Source of the DNA: Protostelium mycophagum
Lineage: Eukaryota; Evosea; Variosea; Protosteliida; Protosteliaceae
Length of the DNA stretch: 35,762 nucleotides
Direction of reading: 5' to 3'
Assembly: GCA_002081555.1 (NCBI GenBank)
Contig: KV921240.1
Coordinates: forward strand, 8,441-44,202
Shown here: positions 31,060 through 35,762 of the stretch, piece by piece
Position numbering within the stretch: the stretch's first letter is position 1
How the letters are laid out: every line of letters starts with the position of its first letter
The notes under the pieces: generated by a model
What the model was told of the DNA's origin: nothing
The model's input: the letters and a program-made list of their open reading frames with translations, nothing else
Databases searched by the model: none
Translations under genes and position numbers: made by a program

Positions 31060-33303
31060 TGACATCGATGAAGAGATCGAAAATGAAGAAAACCCAGAAG
31101 AGATTACAGACGAGACGACAGAAGAAGATGATGACGATGATGACGACGAAGATATAGAAGATGAAGTTGAAGATGATTCAGAAGAGGAAGAGGACTCTGA
31201 AGAGGAAGAGAGTGAGGATGAAGAGGATATCGAAGAAGAGTCGAGCGAGGATGAAGAAGTCGAAGAAGATGTAATTGCAGAGCCTGTATCAAAAGTTGAT
31301 GTTCGGGAATCAATCACAACAATCGCTCGTCAGAAAACACCGCTCGCGCCTCTGCGCGAGATGACACCTCGTCAAAGGACACCCTCACCACTACCACCAA
31401 TACGCAAGTCTCTCAGTCAGTCAGATCTGCATAAACATGCAATCACAGAAGCAGACATACAACAGAAGGTGAGAAATTTTTATGTAACTTCTTGGTTTTT
31501 TCAAAATCTTTAAGCTCTTTTGACACAGAATAGAATGTATCAAATATGTACAAGCAAGATATTGTTCCATCCCCTTCAAACCCCACTCCACGAAAGCCCA
31601 GCAACCTTACCCTTCCTAAAAATATACAAGCATCACACAATCCAGTATCTCACATCCCCCCGCCGCATCACATCAGACCGCCAGTTGTACAACGGCCTGT
31701 TATCCCACACATACAACCACCACCAGTGGCAAACCATGCAACCAAGAACTACAACTTGTCGCAGTCTTACCCTCCACCGGTCAAAACACCGAAGAAAAAG
31801 AGTGCCAGAAAGCCCAAGAAGGCATCAAAACCGAGCATTACGGACATCATCGGCAGCTCAGACGATCTTCGACGGCTTCACGACATCATCAAACAGAGAG
31901 ATAAGGAGCTTGCAGTTCTTAAGGCAGAGGTAATGAGATATCTGGAGTGAATAATATTGATCATTAAAAGGTGAAAACTTTATCCGTCCTGCAACATCGC
32001 CAAGATAAAGCGATCAAAACGATGGATAATAGCAAAGGAGATCTTCCCCGTATGTTGAGGGAAGCTGTTGATGAGCTCAGAATATTCAAAGAAAAGGCGC
32101 GAGAACTGAAGGAGCAATCACTACACGATCAGAAGGTCATCAAGGCACATCATGAAGAGATCGTAGATTTAAAGAGGAAGCTGGTGGTACAAGAAGAAGC
32201 GCTCAAATCGAAGGGAGTCGACACCAAATTACTCGGAAAGCCTAACGCGGAAATGAGAATGAAAGATAAACAGATCCAAGACTGGATCAACAAATTTGCG
32301 GTAAGATATACCTTCTCCGTGACGAAGCTGACCTCTCCAGCATAAGGAGGCGGATGAGAGGAAAGTGACAAAGATGCTATGGGATGCTTACGGCCAAATT
32401 GATCAAATACGAGCTGAATATGGCTTACCAAAAATCACGCACCCCCATCCAGCAGGTGTTTTGTCACCTCCGCCGCGTGACATACCAAAACCGAAGGAGA
32501 AGAAGGAGAGTACCACACAGGATACCAAGCCTAATCCAGTGCGACAATCTATCAACGCGCACCCTGCACCACCACCGGTACCAGTAGAAAAAAAGGTAGC
32601 GCCAGTTGTCGAACTCCCCACCCTCGTACCTCAACCTGTTTTTGTGTCACCTCAGAAACCCGCGGCGTCCTCATTAAAACCGCCGATGCAATTCAGCAAG
32701 CCTGTGATGGTCCCAACCCCAGTTATCCCCGCCGCACCTGTGGTCCACCCAGCACCAACGGCGGTTTCTCATGTGGCTGCCGCGATTCAACCTCTGCCGG
32801 TACAACCAGTCGTTGATGTCCGAACATCCATCAATCTACAACCAGCTGCCGCTATGCGGTCTTCATTTTCAGAGAAGTTGACGCAGAACGTTTCGCTCGT
32901 CTCTGCTGCACCGTCATTACCTGTCAGTATCGTGCCAAAATCTGTGCCACCATCGGTCACACAATTGTCAGACCCACCACCCGTGGTGTCTGAAACGTCA
33001 GTCTCGACCAAAGCGGGAGCATTCAAGTTTTCCTTCATGAGCAATCCGGCTCTTATGAAGAAATCACCGGCCAAACCAGATCTACTAAACCCATTCAAAA
33101 AATTAGAAAACACAGCAACCTTACTGCCCCCCACATCTACAATTCAACCACTGCCAGCAGAAACGAAGGGCTCGGAGAAGCCGGCATGGTTGACTGCAGA
33201 CAAATCTCCTTTAGAATTAGATAAGACCCCTTCTAGCGATCCAAATAAGCCAACAGGTTTTGCGTTCAAAAAGAGGGAGAGGTTCAAATTTGGAGGACAA
33301 TAA
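31052..33303 (+). CDS. LCA5: Lebercilin-domain ciliary protein
   Basis: 699 residues in four exons (31052-31468, 31534-31929, 31971-32300, 32347-33303; all lengths divisible by three). The N-terminus is a highly acidic Glu/Asp tract. Exon 2 ends in a coiled coil (DDLRRLHDIIKQRDKELAVL). Exon 3 carries the lebercilin signature: VKTLSVLQHRQDKAIKTMDN, SKGDLPRMLREAVDELRIFK, then HHEEIVDLKRKLVVQEEALK. The C-terminal 300 residues are Pro/Ser-rich and end basic (FKKRERFKFGGQ). Lebercilin proteins associate with the ciliary axoneme and interact with intraflagellar transport, so the gene implies a flagellated stage. The long Ser/Leu frames on the other strand are shadows of the acidic tract. Confidence 0.85.
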
Positions 33304-33357
33304 ACTTTGGACAAATCCAACTTCCCAATTTATCTTTGTTGTTAATAGTGTTATTAC

Positions 33358-33445
33358 CCACAGACACGGATTTGTACCACGGTCAAGACGAAAAGTAATT
33401 GCATAGAATGACACGTTAATGTTCCTGTGTATTGTATGGCAACTG
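33358..33445. repeat. Dispersed repeat related to the 28.5-kb and 29.2-kb sequences
   Basis: Shares GACACGGATTTG and the end GT-TATTGTATGGCAACT-like block with 28558-28660 and, partly, 29157-29245, in the same order with about 25-30% differences. It is noncoding and lies just after the lebercilin-like stop. It may be a degenerate short element. Confidence 0.5.
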
Positions 33446-33703
33446 GTGAGGTGCACAAATGCGTGTCCGCCAAGTAATAATAATAAAAAACCACAAATTG
33501 TCTTGTTAATAAATGAACACTAGAGTTAGGCTAAATTTTGGGGTGTGCTACTTTTTTATTGTGGTGCAATACTACTATGTAAATAATAATGGTACAAAAT
33601 ATAATTGTTATAAATGGTCAATATTCTGTAATTCCCAGTTCCGAGCACATGCCAATCTACAATGACTTCGGAAAGATGACATCGGCCACAATCCACAAAT
33701 CCA

Positions 33704-34861
33704 ATGAAGCTCATCATACAAGAGACCCCCGCACAAGTAAGAAACAAAGAATATCTTCCGTTGATATTTTTTAGGTAGCAGATTACGTTGCCAACTACGT
33801 CATAAAGCAGATCAATGCAGCGAAGCCCACTGCCGAGAAGCCATTCATCCTCGGTCTACCAACTGGTTCCTCTCCCATACAGGTCACTTCTGGATGAATT
33901 GTGTATTGGGATCAACTCTTGATAGGTATACAACAGACTCGTCGAGCATCACAAGGCAGGACGAATCTCTTTTCAAAATGTGATCACATTTAACATGGAC
34001 GAGTACGTTGGTCTGGCAGAGGGTTAGTGGTTCTTATATCCTTCATTGTTGACAGGAGTCAGATCACCCTGAGAGCTACCACTCTTTCATGAAGAAGTAC
34101 CTCGTAAGTTCCATCTCTCATTTGTTTATTGATCTTTCCTCAGTTTGATCACGTGGACATCAAAAAAGAAAACATCAACATCTTAAACGGTAACGCCTCA
34201 GATCTCCAAGCCGAGTGCGAGAATTACGAGGCCAAGATCAAGGCCGTCGGAGGAATCGATCTCTTCTTGGGAGGCATTGGAACTGATGGCCACATAGCCT
34301 TTAATGAACCAGGCTCCAGTTTGGTAAGTTTCTGTGATATGCGATGTCGATCATGATTGTCGCAGGCCAGCACAACCAGGATCAAGACTCTTGCTGATGA
34401 CACCATCATCGCCAACGCTAGATTCTTTGGTGGCAACGTAGACTTGGTTTGTACACTGTAAAGGAAGATATATTAATGTCTTTAGGTTCCCAGGATGGCT
34501 CTGACAGTCGGCGTGGCCACTGTCATGTCCGCTAAAGAGGTGATATACTTATTTATTCATCTGAGAAACTAAAACATCAGGTCTTGATCATCATCACGGG
34601 AGCACACAAGGCTTTCGCTCTCTACAAAGCTGTAGAGGAAGGTAATAATTTGATTTCAATGTGTGCAGACACTCACGAAAAAACCAGGACTTAACCACAT
34701 GTGGACTGTGTCAGCCATACAAAACCACCCTCACGGAGTGATTGTCTGTGATGATGGTACGTGATCATCACATGTGATTCATCTTAAAAAATGTAGAGGC
34801 AACTGGAGAGCTGCGCGTAAAGACAGTGAAATACTTCAAGGGATTGAAGAGCACATGGTAA
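33704..34861 (+). CDS. GNPDA1: Glucosamine-6-phosphate deaminase
   Basis: Converts glucosamine-6-phosphate to fructose-6-phosphate and ammonia in amino-sugar catabolism. Ten or so small exons from ATG 33704: [53 protein letters not shown] (active-site Asp), [30 protein letters not shown] (catalytic Asp/His/Glu), [46 protein letters not shown] and [14 protein letters not shown]-stop (TAA 34859-34861). It has about 270 residues, as usual. One junction, near 34022-34055, does not join in frame with GT-AG; one fewer G in the GGG at 34021-34023 would fix it, so a homopolymer error is likely. Confidence 0.94.
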
Positions 34862-35134
34862 AAAACATAAATAAAAATCTAAACCCAAAAATCTATTTCT
34901 GAAAATCCAAAGGCAACTCTCGCTGTACAGCGATTTTTTCGACTAGAAGGTGTTGGTGTTGCCATTCTGTTGGCTTGGGCATACGTAACTGGGAGCGATT
35001 CGCAGTTCTCCACCACTTTTTTGAGGTGCGAATTGTAGTCCGCAGTCCATCATTTGAGGGCTCTGACATGCTGGAGAAGATATTAAAGGTGACCGAAATT
35101 TCACAAAAATTTCTGAGAAATTCAGAGTTACGCA

Positions 35135-35762
35135 TTGGTGAAATTAGACCCTCCAAGTAAGAGACCACTGCAACTCGCACAATCTTTCAGTGATCGATTG
35201 ATGACGTCATCACAATCTGTATCCTCATCTCCCATGAAGGGCAGAAGAGAGGCAATTGTATCTGAGACCCAACTCCGCGAACAGAAATTCGCATACCTCC
35301 TACAGAAATTCCCACATCGTGACTTCACCATCAGAATTCCCAAAGTAATCACTCTCTACAACCAGCCATCTCATTTCTCGACGTCATCACCCCAAAACTG
35401 ACGAGCTGCAGGATGTCCAGGAAGATATCAGAAGAGACGACGGTGTCAGACCTCTGACGACTCTCTCATCTACAACTCACAAGCCGTTGCAGTTCATGGC
35501 TGCGAGGGCACGGGACGAACGGGTAAATTTCTCGCATTCTTCATAATCATGGTTGAATGATGCAGGTGTCTGCATCGCATTATTGGCCATCATTTCGCAC
35601 CTATGCTGACATCCATGAACACGGCAGAAAATGTCACCATCAACGTGATGTCCATTGTAGATCAGCTCAGGAAGCAGCGCAAAGGGATGATCATCAATCC
35701 GGAGCTGGCTTTCTTGAACTGGATGCAACCAATGATTATATTGCTTATGTTGCTTTGCGGCG
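35135..35762 (+). CDS. Partial gene at the window edge; protein tyrosine phosphatase-like signal in one frame
   Basis: The exon at 35135-35345 encodes SKRPLQLAQSFSDRLM and SETQLREQKFAYLLQKFPHR. Beyond it two readings compete. One frame stays open across phase-0 introns (35346-35412 and about 35522-35564) to the edge but resembles nothing known. Another gives AVAVHGCEGTGRTG, then V-CIALLAIISHL after the same intron and, one base shifted, SIVDQLRKQRKGMI. These match the phosphatase P-loop, the following helix and the LR-x-QR-x-GM segment at the usual spacing. If so, the catalytic Cys is replaced by Gly. A one-base deletion near 35606 must be assumed. The upstream limit of this gene is not defined. 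Confidence 0.4.

Noticed and set aside
31042-31317. Long Ser-rich open frame on the minus strand
   Set aside because: It is the antisense of the Glu/Asp tract of the lebercilin-like protein; GAA/GAT runs read as TTC/ATC or TCT/TCA on the other strand.
35477-35728. Minus-strand open frame at the right edge
   Set aside because: No start context or homology; the plus strand carries matching splice signals and phosphatase-like motifs here.
1-35762. tRNA, rRNA or viral genes
   Set aside because: I saw no cloverleaf with A/B boxes, no rRNA-like block and no capsid, polymerase or integrase motifs, although a structured search was not possible by eye.

Overview
This is gene-dense, intron-rich nuclear DNA from a unicellular eukaryote. 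Genes lie on both strands 50-400 bp apart. Introns are mostly 36-60 nt with GT-AG ends. The gene set suggests an amoebozoan-type protist with a flagellate stage. A cycloeucalenol cycloisomerase (cycloartenol-type sterol route) and a plant-like NERD1/FG-GAP membrane protein sit beside a lebercilin-domain protein (cilium), a RUN-RH endolysosomal adaptor and a CD-NTase gene. A flagellated protosteloid amoeba would fit, but the species is an inference. The window includes a 99-100 base run of N, a rearranged duplication and several one-base frame breaks, one of them in a housekeeping gene, so assembly quality must be kept in mind.

Layout. 0-7 kb: CPI1 (-), an unrecognised acidic/coiled-coil gene (-), a TPX2-like spindle factor (+), thioredoxin (-). 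7.1-13.25 kb: one long minus-strand gene encoding an N-terminal RUN domain, a charged coiled-coil middle and a C-terminal Rubicon-homology zinc domain. 13.25-13.61 kb: a divergent promoter region with a perfect 18-bp palindrome, a 13-bp inverted repeat and a second near-perfect palindrome. 13.6-15.8 kb: a CD-NTase/SMODS-type nucleotidyltransferase fused to ankyrin repeats and a ZZ-like zinc finger (+); this is the most exciting locus. 16.2-20.1 kb: proteasome chaperone PSMG4-like (-) and the NERD1-like gene (-). 19.3-22.8 kb: a rearranged duplication of the divergent NERD1/EMC4 gene pair, containing 3' pieces of dihydropyrimidine dehydrogenase. 22.9-24.5 kb: a PAS-domain protein (-). 25.1-27.8 kb: peroxisomal acyl-CoA oxidase with a PTS1-like end (+). 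27.9-29.8 kb: an unrecognised minus gene and a tandem repeat with foldback elements. 30.1-33.3 kb: ankyrin protein, an 89-aa small protein and the lebercilin-like protein, tightly packed on +. 33.7-34.9 kb: glucosamine-6-phosphate deaminase (+). 35.1-35.76 kb: start of a gene with a phosphatase-like signal, cut by the window edge.

Functional links are loose, as expected for a eukaryotic chromosome. Sterol synthesis, peroxisomal beta-oxidation, proteasome assembly, ER insertion, endolysosomal traffic, spindle and cilium are all represented. The CD-NTase fusion looks like an innate-immune-type nucleotide-signalling enzyme, and shares a promoter region with the endolysosomal RUN-RH gene. Across the window, introns share recurrent words: CGTTGTAGA in either orientation, GAAATTTC, and GGTAAC/GTTACCG. 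Some of these sit exactly at 3' splice sites, hinting at introner-like families.
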